Shown in pieces: positions 44,965 to 53,868 of a stretch of 64,000 bases of DNA. This stretch comes from Microbacterium sp. No. 7 (GTDB lineage: Bacteria > Actinomycetota > Actinomycetes > Actinomycetales > Microbacteriaceae). The notes under the pieces were generated by a model. That model saw only the letters and a program-made list of their open reading frames with translations, made no database searches and had not been told where the DNA came from. The stretch covers positions 806,001 to 870,000 of the forward strand of contig NZ_CP012697.1 in the NCBI RefSeq assembly GCF_001314225.1, read 5' to 3'. Position numbers and translations under genes: made by a program. How positions within the stretch are numbered: the stretch's first letter is position 1; every line of letters begins with the position of its first letter.

Positions 44965-45987
44965 TCAGCGCGCCGCGCCGTCGCGCGCCGCGAGCCATTC
45001 CCGTTCGACGCGCGGGAACACGACGTCGGCGGCGTACGTCGACGTCACGCGCGCGTGCGCGCGGACCGCGTGCTCCTCCCAGGCGCCGTCCGTCGTCGCC
45101 GCCGACAGCGCGCGCGTCAGGGCGGCCAGGTCGCCGGCGTCGACGAGCATCCCCGCGCCGTCGGCGAGGGCCTGCGGGGTGCCGCCGACGCGCGTCGCGA
45201 CGACGCACGTCCACCGCGCCATCGCCTCGAGCACGAACATCGGCAGGCCCTCGCGGTACGACGGCAGGCACGCGACGCGCGCGCGGTCGAGCAGGGCCAG
45301 CAGCTCGTCGTGCGGGATCGCGCCGAGGTAGTCGACGTCGGGCGCCGCGCGGTCGACGACGGCCTCGTCGACGATAGGGCCGGCGAACACGAGGCGGTGG
45401 CCGCGGCGGTCGTCGAGGTCCCGCCATGCCCGCACGAGCAGGTCGGCGCCCTTGCGCGGCCCCACCTCGCCGCCGAACACGACGAGGGCCTCCGTGTCGC
45501 GCCGGGGCGCCGGGTCGACGGCGTTCGGCAGCAGCGTGACGACGAGGCCGGGGGCGACGGCCCGGGCCATCGCGGCGGTCTCGGCGTTCAGCGCGAGCGC
45601 GCGGCGGGCGCGGCGCAGCACGGCGCCGACGAGCGCGGGATGCCGCTCCGCGAACTCGACGAAACGGCTGCCGTGCAGCTGGGCGACCGTCGCGACGCCG
45701 CGCAGGCGCGCGAGCAGCAGGACCGCCCCCTCGCGCACGAACGAGCCGCCCTCCGAGAGGTGGCACACGACGACGTCGTGCCGGCGGCTCGGCCGCGTCG
45801 CGACCGTCGCCAGGGCGCGGGCGAAGAGGGCGAGGCGCCGCGGCCACGACCCGTCGCCGTGGCTCGCGACGCCGCGCTGGGTCGTCGCGAACGACGGCCA
45901 GCCGAGATAGGCGCGGATGACCTGGCTCATGCCGCCCGGCGCCGGCTCGACCTGGCCGACGTGCCAGATCGTGGGCGCGCGCGTCAC
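44965..45987 (-). CDS. Glycosyltransferase, GT4
   Basis: 340 aa from GTG 45987 (GTGA overlap). TIWHVGQVEPAPGGMSQVIRAYL is a typical GT4 start. VVCHLSEGGSFVREG, VAQLHGSRFVEFAE, LLPNAVDPAP linker, VVFGGEVGPRKGADLLVRAW, and the EX7E motif EGLPMFVLEAMARWTCVVAT complete the GT-B layout. HLSEGGSFVREG is shared with EPS GTs of the ExoA/EpsF-associated kind. Acts after or with the PssD/E-like fusion that precedes it. Confidence 0.86.
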   Translation of the reverse strand: MTRAPTIWHVGQVEPAPGGMSQVIRAYLGWPSFATTQRGVASHGDGSWPRRLALFARALATVATRPSRRHDVVVCHLSEGGSFVREGAVLLLARLRGVATVAQLHGSRFVEFAERHPALVGAVLRRARRALALNAETAAMARAVAPGLVVTLLPNAVDPAPRRDTEALVVFGGEVGPRKGADLLVRAWRDLDDRRGHRLVFAGPIVDEAVVDRAAPDVDYLGAIPHDELLALLDRARVACLPSYREGLPMFVLEAMARWTCVVATRVGGTPQALADGAGMLVDAGDLAALTRALSAATTDGAWEEHAVRAHARVTSTYAADVVFPRVEREWLAARDGAAR

Positions 45988-46961
45988 CCCGGCTCCCAAG
46001 CGGGCGGCTCGACGAGCGCGTCGATGCGGAACGCCGTCGCGTCCGTGATCGTCGCGGCATCCAGCTCCGTCGTCTCGCGCACGACGGCCAGCCCGCGCTC
46101 GGCGAGCAGCGCGCCGAGCTGCGCCTGATGGTCGTCGGCGTGCTCGCCGCGGCTCGACCGGCGCACGAGCACGACGGGGTGGTGGCCCGCGTCGAACAGC
46201 ATCATGAGCGTGCCGACGCCCGCGTGGCAGACCACGATGTCGCTGCGCGCGATGAAGGCGCTCATCTCCTCAGGGCTCACCGTCGTGTGCGCCTCGCCCG
46301 GCAGATCGTGCCGCGTCGTGGCGCCGAGCTGCCAGATCGTGCGCTCGTCGGCGAGGCCGGTCGCGAGCACGGCGTCGACGGCACTGTCGAACCGGTAGCC
46401 CTCGATCGTGCCGAGCGTGACGAGGATGCGAGGCCGGTCGGTCGCCCGTCCCGGGTCGGGCACGCGCTGATAGTTGCCGAGCACGCCGGGATGCACCTGC
46501 CACCGTCCGCGCGCCCACGCCGGATGCTGCGTGCGCAGCTCGCACGCGTGCAGCACCGACAGGATCGACCCCGTGAGCGACGGGCCCGACACGCGCGCGA
46601 CGCTCTCGATGTAGAGCGCGCGCATGCCGCGCAGGCGTGCCTGGGGGAGCGCCGCGAGGGCGATGCCCGCCCCCGTGCTGACAACGAGGTCGAACCGCTC
46701 GCGGCGCAGGATGCGCGTGAACTGCGGGATCGCGCGCAGCACGCCGACGGGATCCCGCGGGCGCACGTAGCGCACGAACTCCACCCGGCGTCCCGACAGC
46801 AGCGACCTCGTCTGGGGCGTGTCGAAGGTGACCCACAGCGAGTCGTCCGTGGGCTCGATGTGCGGGAGCAGGCGCAGCAGCTCGCTGACGTGACCCCCCG
46901 ACGAAGCGACGAACAGCGTGCGTCGAGGCATGCTCACGCTCACTGTCGTTTCCGAGGTCAC
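45984..46961 (-). CDS. Fused PssD/PssE-like (Alg14/Alg13-type) glycosyltransferase
   Basis: 325 aa from GTG 46961 (GGGGAGG upstream); ATG 46931 is the alternative. The N-terminal half is Alg14/PssD-like (TLFVASSGGHVSELLRLLPH, VVSTGAGIALAALPQARLRG, YIESVARVSGPSLTGSIL). The C-terminal half is Alg13/PssE-like (ILVTLGTIEGYRFDSAVDAV, VCHAGVGTLMMLFDAGHHPV, RRSSRGEHADDHQAQL). In most organisms these are two proteins forming one transferase that adds the second sugar (GlcA or GlcNAc type). UDP-GlcA from Ugd would be a plausible donor (inference). Confidence 0.88.
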   Translation of the reverse strand: MTSETTVSVSMPRRTLFVASSGGHVSELLRLLPHIEPTDDSLWVTFDTPQTRSLLSGRRVEFVRYVRPRDPVGVLRAIPQFTRILRRERFDLVVSTGAGIALAALPQARLRGMRALYIESVARVSGPSLTGSILSVLHACELRTQHPAWARGRWQVHPGVLGNYQRVPDPGRATDRPRILVTLGTIEGYRFDSAVDAVLATGLADERTIWQLGATTRHDLPGEAHTTVSPEEMSAFIARSDIVVCHAGVGTLMMLFDAGHHPVVLVRRSSRGEHADDHQAQLGALLAERGLAVVRETTELDAATITDATAFRIDALVEPPAWEPG

Positions 46962-47115
46962 CGGACCTCCCCTCTGCCGCACTCACGTTATCCAGGGAGG
47001 TGATCGGTTTCGTTACGAGGAGTTTTCTATCGGGTGATATTGTCTGCTACCGCTCGGCCACACCGGCGTCGGCGAGAGGTGACTCGAATCGGTCGGTGGG
47101 AGAGGCGGACGCGAC

Positions 47116-48210
47116 ATGCAGCGACATCGGGTGGTCTTCGCGGTCACATCGCTGCGCGGCGGCGGAGCCGAGGCGGTCGGCGTGGCATGGGCGAACGGGC
47201 TGGCCGCGGCCGGCTGGCGCGTGCGGGTCGTCGCCCTCTCCGACACCGAGGGCGCCGAGCGGCTCGACCCCGCCGTCGAGCTCGTCGACGCGAGCGCGCA
47301 CCCGCACGGCGGCCGGGCGCGACGCGTCGCCCGCGAGGCCGACGATCTCGGCGCCGCGGCCGTCGTGGCCCTGCAGACCTACCCCGACCTCGTGGCGCTC
47401 GCCGCGCGGCTCGGCCGGCGTCGCACGCCGTGGGCCGTCGTCGTGACCGAGCACAACCTCATCTCGCTGGGCCTCGCCGGGTCGTCGCTCCCGCACCGCG
47501 TCAAGATCCGCCTCGCGAAGCTGTCGTACCGGTTCGCCGACCACGTCGTGGCCTGCTCGCACCCCGTCGCGGCCGAGCTCGTCGCGGCCTTCGGCGCGCG
47601 GGCCGGCCGCTGCTCGGTCGTGCTCAACCCCGCGCTCGCGGAGCCGGCCGGCGCGCGGGTCGCCCGGCAGCCCGGCGGCGACCGCATCGACGTCGTGCTC
47701 GCGGGACGGCTCGTCGCGCAGAAGCGCCCGCTCGTCGCCGTCGACGTCGTCGCCGCGCTGCGCGAGGAGGGCCGCGACGCGCGGCTCGTGCTGATCGGCG
47801 CGGGCCCGCTCGGCGCCGACGTGCGCGCCGCGGCGCGGGCCGCCGGCATCCCCGTCGTCGACCACGGCTGGCTCGCCGACTGGCCCGCCGCGCTGACCCC
47901 GCACTCCGTGCTGCTGCTCGCATCGGCCCGCGAGGGGCTCGGCAACGTGCTCGTCGAGGCGGCCGCGCGCGGTGTGCCCAGCGTCGCCCCCTCGACCGCG
48001 CTCGGCGTGGCGGATGCCGTCGTGCCCGGTGTCACGGGCGTGCTCGCGGCCGCGGGCGACGCGCGCAGCCTCGCGGACGCCGTCGCCGAGGCGGCGACGC
48101 TGCCGATGACCGAGGTGCCCCGATGGCTCGAGCGCTTCACGGCGGAGGCGAGCAGCCGCGCGCTCGGCGAGGTCGTCGAGGCGGCGGCGCAGCGGCGGGG
48201 CGCACGATGA
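47116..48210 (+). CDS. Glycosyltransferase, GT4
   Basis: 364 aa, ATG. VVFAVTSLRGGGAEAVGVAW is the GT4 start (GGGAE), then VVTEHNLISLGLAG, VACSHPVAAELVAAFG, VLNPALAEP linker, VLAGRLVAQKRPLVAVDVV, and ASAREGLGNVLVEAAARGVP (EX7E). Divergent from the PssD/E operon across a 154-bp region with AT-rich promoter-like DNA (47020-47060, TTTTCTATCGGGTGATATTG). First gene of a short operon with a pyruvyl transferase. Confidence 0.87.
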   Translation: MQRHRVVFAVTSLRGGGAEAVGVAWANGLAAAGWRVRVVALSDTEGAERLDPAVELVDASAHPHGGRARRVAREADDLGAAAVVALQTYPDLVALAARLGRRRTPWAVVVTEHNLISLGLAGSSLPHRVKIRLAKLSYRFADHVVACSHPVAAELVAAFGARAGRCSVVLNPALAEPAGARVARQPGGDRIDVVLAGRLVAQKRPLVAVDVVAALREEGRDARLVLIGAGPLGADVRAAARAAGIPVVDHGWLADWPAALTPHSVLLLASAREGLGNVLVEAAARGVPSVAPSTALGVADAVVPGVTGVLAAAGDARSLADAVAEAATLPMTEVPRWLERFTAEASSRALGEVVEAAAQRRGAR

Positions 48211-49436
48211 TCGGCGGCATCCTCTGGCGCGCGCGGCGGCTCGCCGAGGACGCGTGGCTCGGCACCGGCATCCCGCGCCGCCGCGCCCTCGCCGCGGTCG
48301 CCGCCGGGCTCGCGCCCGCCGATCCGCGCGCGCCGCGCGCGCACGTGCTCCTCTGCGCCCCGGGCGGCGGGAACATCGGCGACCAGGCGATGTTCGAGGC
48401 GTTCGTCGACGGGGTCGACGGGCCCGTCGTCGCCCTCGTGCGCGGCGTCGACGACGTGCGGGTGAGGGACGACCATCGCGACCGCGTCACCGTCGTGCCG
48501 ATGCCCGCGCTCGTCTACGGCACGGGGGCCGCCCGGCGCGGCGCGCTCGCCGCGTTCGCCCGCGTGCTCGCGGCGGCGCGGTCGTTCTCGGTCGTCGGCG
48601 CCGACATCATGGACGGGCACTACAACACCCGCGCATCGGTGGCGCGCGCCGTGCTCGCCGAGGCCGCCGCGCGCGCCGGCGTCGATGCCCGCGTGCTCGG
48701 GTTCAGCTGGAACGGCCGGGCGCGCCGCGCCGCGCGCCGCGCCGTCGCGCACGCGGGAGCGCGCGGCGTGCGACTGCTCGCGCGCGACCCGCGTTCCGCG
48801 CAGCGGCTCATGGATGACCGCGTGTCGCGCGTGCGCACCGTCGCCGACCTCGTGTTCGCGGCCGACGCGGTCGGCGCCGTGCCGGCCGGGATCGTCGCCG
48901 CGGGCCGGCCGTACGCCCTCGTCAACGCGAGCGCCCTCGTCGCGCGCCGGCTCGACCTCGTCGACGACTACGTCGACCTCGTCCGCGCGCTCGCCGACGA
49001 GGTCGACGTCGTGCTCGTGCCGCACGTGTCGCGCCCGAACGACGACGACATCGACGTGTGCCGGCGCATCCACGCGCGGGCCGGCGACGCGCGCGTCAGG
49101 CTCGTCGACGAGCTGCTCGCCCCCGCGGACGTGCGCGCGCTCGCCCGCGGCGCGCAGGTCGTCGTGACCGGCCGCATGCACCTGGCCGTCATCGCCCTCT
49201 CGCAGGGCGTGCCGGCGATCGTGCTGAACACGCAGGGCAAGGTCGACGGGCTCGCCGACATGTTCGGCCGGCCCGAGCTGTGCCTCGCGCCGCAGCGCGG
49301 CTTCGCCGTCGCGGCGATCGCCTCGGCGCGACGCGAGCTGTCGCCGCCGGGCCCCCTGCGGCAGGCCGTGGACGAGCGCCTGCCGCACGTGCGCGCGCTC
49401 TCCCGGCGCAACACCGAAGGGTTGAGGGAGCCGTAG
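48207..49436 (+). CDS. Polysaccharide pyruvyl transferase family protein
   Basis: 409 aa, ATG in an ATGA overlap. LLCAPGGGNIGDQAMFEAFVD is the canonical GGGN.GD family motif, stronger than in the paralogue at 40505. SVVGADIMDGHYN, VRLLARDPRSAQRL, and VVTGRMHLAVIALSQGVPAIVL (GR.H) follow. Predicted to ketalise a terminal or side-chain sugar with pyruvate. Part of the 47116-51618 plus-strand set, with an acyltransferase and an esterase downstream, so this group looks devoted to decoration of the polymer. Confidence 0.87.
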   Translation: MIGGILWRARRLAEDAWLGTGIPRRRALAAVAAGLAPADPRAPRAHVLLCAPGGGNIGDQAMFEAFVDGVDGPVVALVRGVDDVRVRDDHRDRVTVVPMPALVYGTGAARRGALAAFARVLAAARSFSVVGADIMDGHYNTRASVARAVLAEAAARAGVDARVLGFSWNGRARRAARRAVAHAGARGVRLLARDPRSAQRLMDDRVSRVRTVADLVFAADAVGAVPAGIVAAGRPYALVNASALVARRLDLVDDYVDLVRALADEVDVVLVPHVSRPNDDDIDVCRRIHARAGDARVRLVDELLAPADVRALARGAQVVVTGRMHLAVIALSQGVPAIVLNTQGKVDGLADMFGRPELCLAPQRGFAVAAIASARRELSPPGPLRQAVDERLPHVRALSRRNTEGLREP

Positions 49437-49583
49437 CGTTCGCGACACAGCGCGTTAACGTGCGGCGCCTAGCCTGATCGCACGATCGTCCGGACGCATC
49501 CGCGCGTCCGCCAGGCCGCCCCGGGAGGCGACCGCCTCGGGAAGTCCCACACCCCGGAAGACCCCGCACCTCGGGAGGTCGCA

Positions 49584-50675
49584 GTGACCACGCCATCGCC
49601 ACCGCTTGCCCGATGGGTGCGCCGCGATGTCGGGACGAAGGCGTGGGTCGCGTTCGCGAAGGGCCTCGCGATCCTGCTCGTCGTGCTCTACCACACGATG
49701 ATCTACTTCAGCAGCGAGGGCGTCTGGGGGCTGCCGGGCCGGCTCAAGGTGATCCTCGACCTGTTCCCCATGCCCGTCTTCATGCTGCTCGCGGGCCTGT
49801 TCGCGCCGCGATCGCTCACGTGGTCGTTCGCCGACCTCTGGCGCCGCCGCATCCTCCCCATCGCCTACCTGTACGTGCTGTGGTCGCTCTTCCGGTTCGC
49901 GTTCTTCTTCGCGTTCCCCGACCTGAACGCGCACATCGGGCACGAGAGGTCCCGCGACCCGTGGGGCCTCGTGGAGATCGTCACAGGCCCGTCGAGCATC
50001 TACTGGTTCCTCTACGCGATGCTCCTCTTCATCGTCGCGGCGTGGCTGCTGCGCCGCGTGCCGCCGCTCGTGCAGATCATCCCGGCGGCCGTGCTGGCGG
50101 CGCTCATCACGAGCGGCTGGATCACGAGCGGCACCGTGGTGTGGGACCGCGTGGGCGGGCTCTTCGTGTTCTATCTCGTCGGGCTGCACTACGCGTCCCG
50201 CCTCAGCTCGTTCGTCATCCGGTCGAACACGCGGCAGCTGCTCCTCGCCGTCGGCGCGTTCGCCGTGACGGGCGGCGCGCTGTACGTGCCGTTCGTCGCG
50301 CAGGTGCCGTTCGCGGCGCTGGTCGCCCAGGCGGCCGCGGTCGTCGCCGGCCTGCTGGCGTCCAAGCAGCTCGTCCGGCTGCGGCCGCTCGGGTTCGTGT
50401 CCGACCTCGGCGACACGAGCATGCAGATCTACGTGCTGCACCTCTACGTCGTGGCCGTGCTGACGTTCGTGCTCGGCCTCTTCGCCGCGCCCGGCTGGCC
50501 CGTGCTCGTCCAGTCGGCCACGCTGTTCGCGGGCACCGCGATCGTTGTCGTCGCGACGCGGCAGCTCATCCGGCTCACGGGACGGTGGAAGTGGCTCTAC
50601 ATCCCGCCGCCCTCGTGGCTGTCGAGCCGCCGGCGCACCGCCGCCGCCCGCCCCGCCGCAACCGATCCGGAGTGA
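49584..50675 (+). CDS. Acyltransferase 3 family membrane protein
   Basis: 363 aa, GTG 49584 with GGGAGG upstream. The first segment KAWVAFAKGLAILLVVLYHTMIYFSSEG contains the conserved KG..I..VV..H of the YcfT/OafA branch. About 10 membrane helices follow and the tail (R/A-rich) is cytosolic. Likely acetylates the EPS. The preceding 147 bases (49437-49583) hold short CCTCGGGA(A/G)G(T/A)C repeats and no gene. An esterase gene starts 4 bases after its stop. Confidence 0.85.
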   Translation: MTTPSPPLARWVRRDVGTKAWVAFAKGLAILLVVLYHTMIYFSSEGVWGLPGRLKVILDLFPMPVFMLLAGLFAPRSLTWSFADLWRRRILPIAYLYVLWSLFRFAFFFAFPDLNAHIGHERSRDPWGLVEIVTGPSSIYWFLYAMLLFIVAAWLLRRVPPLVQIIPAAVLAALITSGWITSGTVVWDRVGGLFVFYLVGLHYASRLSSFVIRSNTRQLLLAVGAFAVTGGALYVPFVAQVPFAALVAQAAAVVAGLLASKQLVRLRPLGFVSDLGDTSMQIYVLHLYVVAVLTFVLGLFAAPGWPVLVQSATLFAGTAIVVVATRQLIRLTGRWKWLYIPPPSWLSSRRRTAAARPAATDPE

Positions 50676-50679
50676 TGCG

Positions 50680-51618
50680 ATGACCCACGGCCCCCTCGCC
50701 CGCCTTCCCCGTGCCGGCGCCGCGCTCGCGCTCGCCGCCGCCCTGCTCGCGTGCGGCGGCTGCGCCTACACCGCGCCGCCGCCCGCGCCGTCGATCACGC
50801 CGCCCGTCGTGACGCCCGCCCCGACCCGGCTCGTCGTCGAGAAGGAGGACGTCGTCTACCGCACGATCGGCGACGTCGAGCTGAGCGCCCGCGCCTGCTT
50901 CGCGCCGGACGCGCCGTCGCCCCGCCCCACGCTCCTGCTCATCCACGGCGGCGGCTTCGTCGCCGGCTCGCCCTCGGCGATGTACGCGCTGTGCGAGGAT
51001 GCCGCGGCGCAGGGCTACGCCGCCTTCGCGATCGAGTACCGCCTCGTCCCGGAGTCCACGTACCCCGCCCAGGTCGAGGACGCCGCGGCCGCCGTGGAAT
51101 GGCTGCGGCAGCCCGCGCAGCTCGACCGGTACGGCGTCGACCCCGATCACATCGGGGTGCTGGGAAGCTCCGCGGGCGCGATCATCGCGGCATCCCTGGG
51201 CGTCGACGGCGAGGGCCCGCTCACGGAGGGAGCGCGGGTCGCCGCGGTGGCCGCGCTGTCGCCCGTCGCCGACATGACCGACACGGGGCTCACGCTCGGC
51301 ACGGCCGCGCCCGAGGCGGCGGCGACCATCCTCGCCTACCTCGGATGCGAGCGGGCGGGCACCACGGCGTGCCCCGCCTCGGTGCCGGCATCCCCCGTCA
51401 CGCACGTCGACGCGAGCGACGCGCCGATGCTGCTGCTGGCCGGCGAGTCGGAGATCGTGCCGTGGCAGCAGCCCGACGCGCTCCGCGCGCGGCTCGAGTC
51501 CGCCGGCGTCGCCGCGGAGCTCGTGGTCGAGCCCGGCGCCTCGCACGGCCAGCAGCTCCTCACGCCCGACAACGTCGCCCGCGTCTTCGCCTTCTTCGAG
51601 CAGCACCTCCGCGGGTAG
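50680..51618 (+). CDS. Alpha/beta-hydrolase lipoprotein (HSL-type esterase)
   Basis: 312 aa. Signal peptide with lipobox LLAC (C25), so a predicted membrane-anchored lipoprotein. HGGGF (89-93) oxyanion segment and the nucleophile elbow GSSAG (S164) define the hormone-sensitive-lipase/carboxylesterase group. DAPMLLLAGESEIVPW and PGASHGQQ supply the likely acid and His. Directly downstream of an acyltransferase (4-base gap), it probably removes or edits acyl groups on the exported polysaccharide. Four Cys residues beyond the lipobox may form disulfides. Confidence 0.86.
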   Translation: MTHGPLARLPRAGAALALAAALLACGGCAYTAPPPAPSITPPVVTPAPTRLVVEKEDVVYRTIGDVELSARACFAPDAPSPRPTLLLIHGGGFVAGSPSAMYALCEDAAAQGYAAFAIEYRLVPESTYPAQVEDAAAAVEWLRQPAQLDRYGVDPDHIGVLGSSAGAIIAASLGVDGEGPLTEGARVAAVAALSPVADMTDTGLTLGTAAPEAAATILAYLGCERAGTTACPASVPASPVTHVDASDAPMLLLAGESEIVPWQQPDALRARLESAGVAAELVVEPGASHGQQLLTPDNVARVFAFFEQHLRG

Positions 51619-51652
51619 CCGCGACGTCGCGACGGCCGTCCGCACCGTGCCG

Positions 51653-52651
51653 TCAGGCGCGCCCGATCCGCGCGCGGCGGCGCTGCAGGCGCAGGTACAG
51701 CTCGTAGAGCGGGGGAGCGTGCCGGGCGGCGAGCCCGAGCGCCCACGTGCGCCGGTCGCCCCGGCGCCGGGCCGCGGCGATGCGCTCCGGGTGCGCCTCG
51801 TCGCGGGTGCGCCGCCGGATCTCCGCGCGGCCGCGGGCGTCGAGCCCGGGCGACAGCAGGTCCTCGGCGCTCGGCAGCACGATGCTGCGCAGGTCGTAGT
51901 GGTCGAGCCCGTCGCGCAGCGCGCCGTCGCGATCGACCTCGGCCGCGACCTCGTGCGTGATCTCCTGCACCGCGCGCAGCGACGCGTGCTTGGGGCGCCC
52001 CGCCCGCACGAGCGACCCCGGACGCTGCACGTAGCGGTAGACGACGGCCGGCACCAGCGCGACCGACGCGGCGCGGCCGAGCAGCTGGGCGACGAGCGCC
52101 TGGTCGGAGTGCACGGTCGTGCGGGCGAACGTCACCGAGGCGAGCAGCTCGCGCGCGATGAGCTTGTTCCACAGGAAGCCCGTGATGTCGTCGCGCAGGA
52201 ACCGCGAGAACGCCGCACGGCCGTCGAGCACCGTCGGGGCGCGGAACCCCTCGACGGGCTTGATGCGCCCGGCCGGCGTCAGGTACTCGGCCTGCGCGAC
52301 GACGATCGCGGCGTCGGCGTTGTGGGCCGCGGCGAGCAGCGTGCGCAGGGCGTCGGCGGGCCAGCGGTCGTCCACGTCGACGAACCACACGAAGCGCCCG
52401 CGCGCGTGCGCGGCGCCGAGCTCCCGCGCCGCGGCGACGCCGGCCGACGCGGGGGTGCGCACGACGCGCACCGACGGATGCCGGCGCTGCAGCGCCCGCG
52501 CGATCGACAGCGTCGCGTCGTTCGACGCGTCGTCGACGACGACGATCTCGGTGTCCGCCGTCGCCGCCGCGAGCGCCTGGTCGATCGCGGCCACGAGGTG
52601 CTCGGCGCCGTTGCGCACCGGGATGACGATGGTCGCATCGAGCTGCGTCAT
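51653..52651 (-). CDS. Glycosyltransferase family 2
   Basis: 332 aa from ATG 52651 (GGGAGAG upstream). DATIVIPVRNGAEHLVAAID, IVVVDDASNDATL (first DD), and FVWFVDVDDRWPADALRTL (DXD near residue 95) form the GT-A domain. GFLWNKLIARELL and VHSDQALVAQLLGRA are typical of the EpsJ/WcaA-like GT2 group. Single gene, convergent with the esterase and divergent from the Tat hydrolase at 52909. Confidence 0.88.
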   Translation of the reverse strand: MTQLDATIVIPVRNGAEHLVAAIDQALAAATADTEIVVVDDASNDATLSIARALQRRHPSVRVVRTPASAGVAAARELGAAHARGRFVWFVDVDDRWPADALRTLLAAAHNADAAIVVAQAEYLTPAGRIKPVEGFRAPTVLDGRAAFSRFLRDDITGFLWNKLIARELLASVTFARTTVHSDQALVAQLLGRAASVALVPAVVYRYVQRPGSLVRAGRPKHASLRAVQEITHEVAAEVDRDGALRDGLDHYDLRSIVLPSAEDLLSPGLDARGRAEIRRRTRDEAHPERIAAARRRGDRRTWALGLAARHAPPLYELYLRLQRRRARIGRA

Positions 52652-52867
52652 GGGTCTCTCCCGCGTCTCTCCGGCCGCCGCTCGCGCGGCGCGACGCGAC
52701 CCACGGTAGGGCCGCCACACGACGAGTCGGTTACATCGCCGAATCCCTCGGATGTCAATTCGGCCGGTGAGGTAAACCCGCGTTAATTCCGTGTGAAATG
52801 TCCTCCGGAGGTCCTGGACGCCGCGCGACCGCCCCCTACTCTGGCATCCGGGGGTCAGGTGTTAAGG

Positions 52868-52895
52868 GGTGCCGCCGCTTGTCGAGGGCGGCACC
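52868..52895 (+). promoter_or_regulatory. 5'-leader stem-loop before Tat hydrolase
   Basis: GGTGCCGCC...GGCGGCACC has perfect 9-bp arms and a 10-base loop, ending 4 bases before the AAAGGA ribosome-binding site (52899-52904). Possibly a mRNA-stability or translation-control element. Confidence 0.4.
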
Positions 52896-52908
52896 GCGAA
52901 AGGACGCA

Positions 52909-53835
52909 ATGGAACCCTCACGCACGCCTTCCGTCTCCCGCCGCACGGTCCTCACGGGTGCCGTGGCGGGGACCCTCGCCGCGCTCGTGCCGATCTCGAC
53001 GGCGGCTGCGGCGCCCAACTACTCGGTGATCCCCCTGCTCGCGGGGGAGACGCGGCGCGACGACACGCACGTGACGGCGAACGGCACCGCCTACGAGGCG
53101 ATCGACGTGAGCATCCAGGGCGATCTCGCGCGCCTCTTCATCCCCCACTCCGTGCTGCCGCGGCTGTCGACCGGCGTGCCGGTCGTGTGGTTCTACCACG
53201 CGAACGGCAGCCGCTACACGGCGCTCAGCAGCGCCTTCCAGTGGCCCGCCGAGCGTCTCGTCGAGCTCGGCGCGGTCTGCATCTGCCCCGACTACGGCGG
53301 CGCGAGCGCGTGGACGAGCAGCATCGCCATCCGCGCGCAGAAGAACGCCATCGCCTACGTGAACGGTCTCGGCCGGGTGTCGGTCAGCCTGCTGCGGGCG
53401 AACTCGGGCGGCGGCTCGCTCATGACGCTGGCCTACGGCAACCGCTGGCTCCCCGCCCAGCGCGGGATGTACCTCGCGAGCGCGACCTACGACATGGAGG
53501 ATCTCGCGATCCGCGACCGGGCCCGCTTCGAGCCCGTGTACGCCCCCGACCTCGCCGCGGCGGGCGGCGACCTGTGGGCGCTGGCCCCGCAGAACGCCGC
53601 GCGCCTGCCGCAGTCGGCGTGGACGGGCGCCCGCATCCGCGTCGCCGCCGCGACGAACGACCTCGTCGTGCCCGCCGACAAGCACGGGCTCGCGCTCATC
53701 GCACGGGCCAACCCGGTCGCGGCGGAGGTGTCCTCGCGCACGTTCGTCACCCCCGCGGGCGTGGGGGTGAACGGCCACTATGTGCCCGATTGGGTCAACG
53801 GCGACATGATCACAACGTTCCAGTCCTGGCTCTGA
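52909..53835 (+). CDS. Tat-exported alpha/beta-hydrolase-like protein
   Basis: 308 aa, ATG 52909. Twin-arginine signal VSRRTVLTGAVAGTLAALVP (R11-R12), Ala-rich cleavage region near 35. The mature part has VPVVWFYHANGSRY, CICPDYGGASAW, and a nucleophile-elbow-like RANSGGGSL (S166). NDLVVPADKHG and NGHYVPDW offer acid and His. The substrate could be an ester or an acylated polysaccharide; not determinable. Followed after 33 bases by an initiating transferase, so it is probably in the same transcript. Confidence 0.78.
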   Translation: MEPSRTPSVSRRTVLTGAVAGTLAALVPISTAAAAPNYSVIPLLAGETRRDDTHVTANGTAYEAIDVSIQGDLARLFIPHSVLPRLSTGVPVVWFYHANGSRYTALSSAFQWPAERLVELGAVCICPDYGGASAWTSSIAIRAQKNAIAYVNGLGRVSVSLLRANSGGGSLMTLAYGNRWLPAQRGMYLASATYDMEDLAIRDRARFEPVYAPDLAAAGGDLWALAPQNAARLPQSAWTGARIRVAAATNDLVVPADKHGLALIARANPVAAEVSSRTFVTPAGVGVNGHYVPDWVNGDMITTFQSWL

Positions 53836-53868
53836 CCACGAGTCGTCTTCACGAAGGTGGAGGTTCGT

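Noticed and set aside
47013..47115. GAAAC/GTTTC operator copy in the 46962-47115 divergent region
   Set aside because: A GGTTTCGTTAC word is present but the alternating pentamer array seen at 33670 and 39470 is not.
47034..49436. 800-aa plus-strand ORF as a single fusion of two enzymes
   Set aside because: The first half is a wrong-frame read of the GT4 gene at 47116-48210; the pyruvyl transferase starts at ATG 48207.
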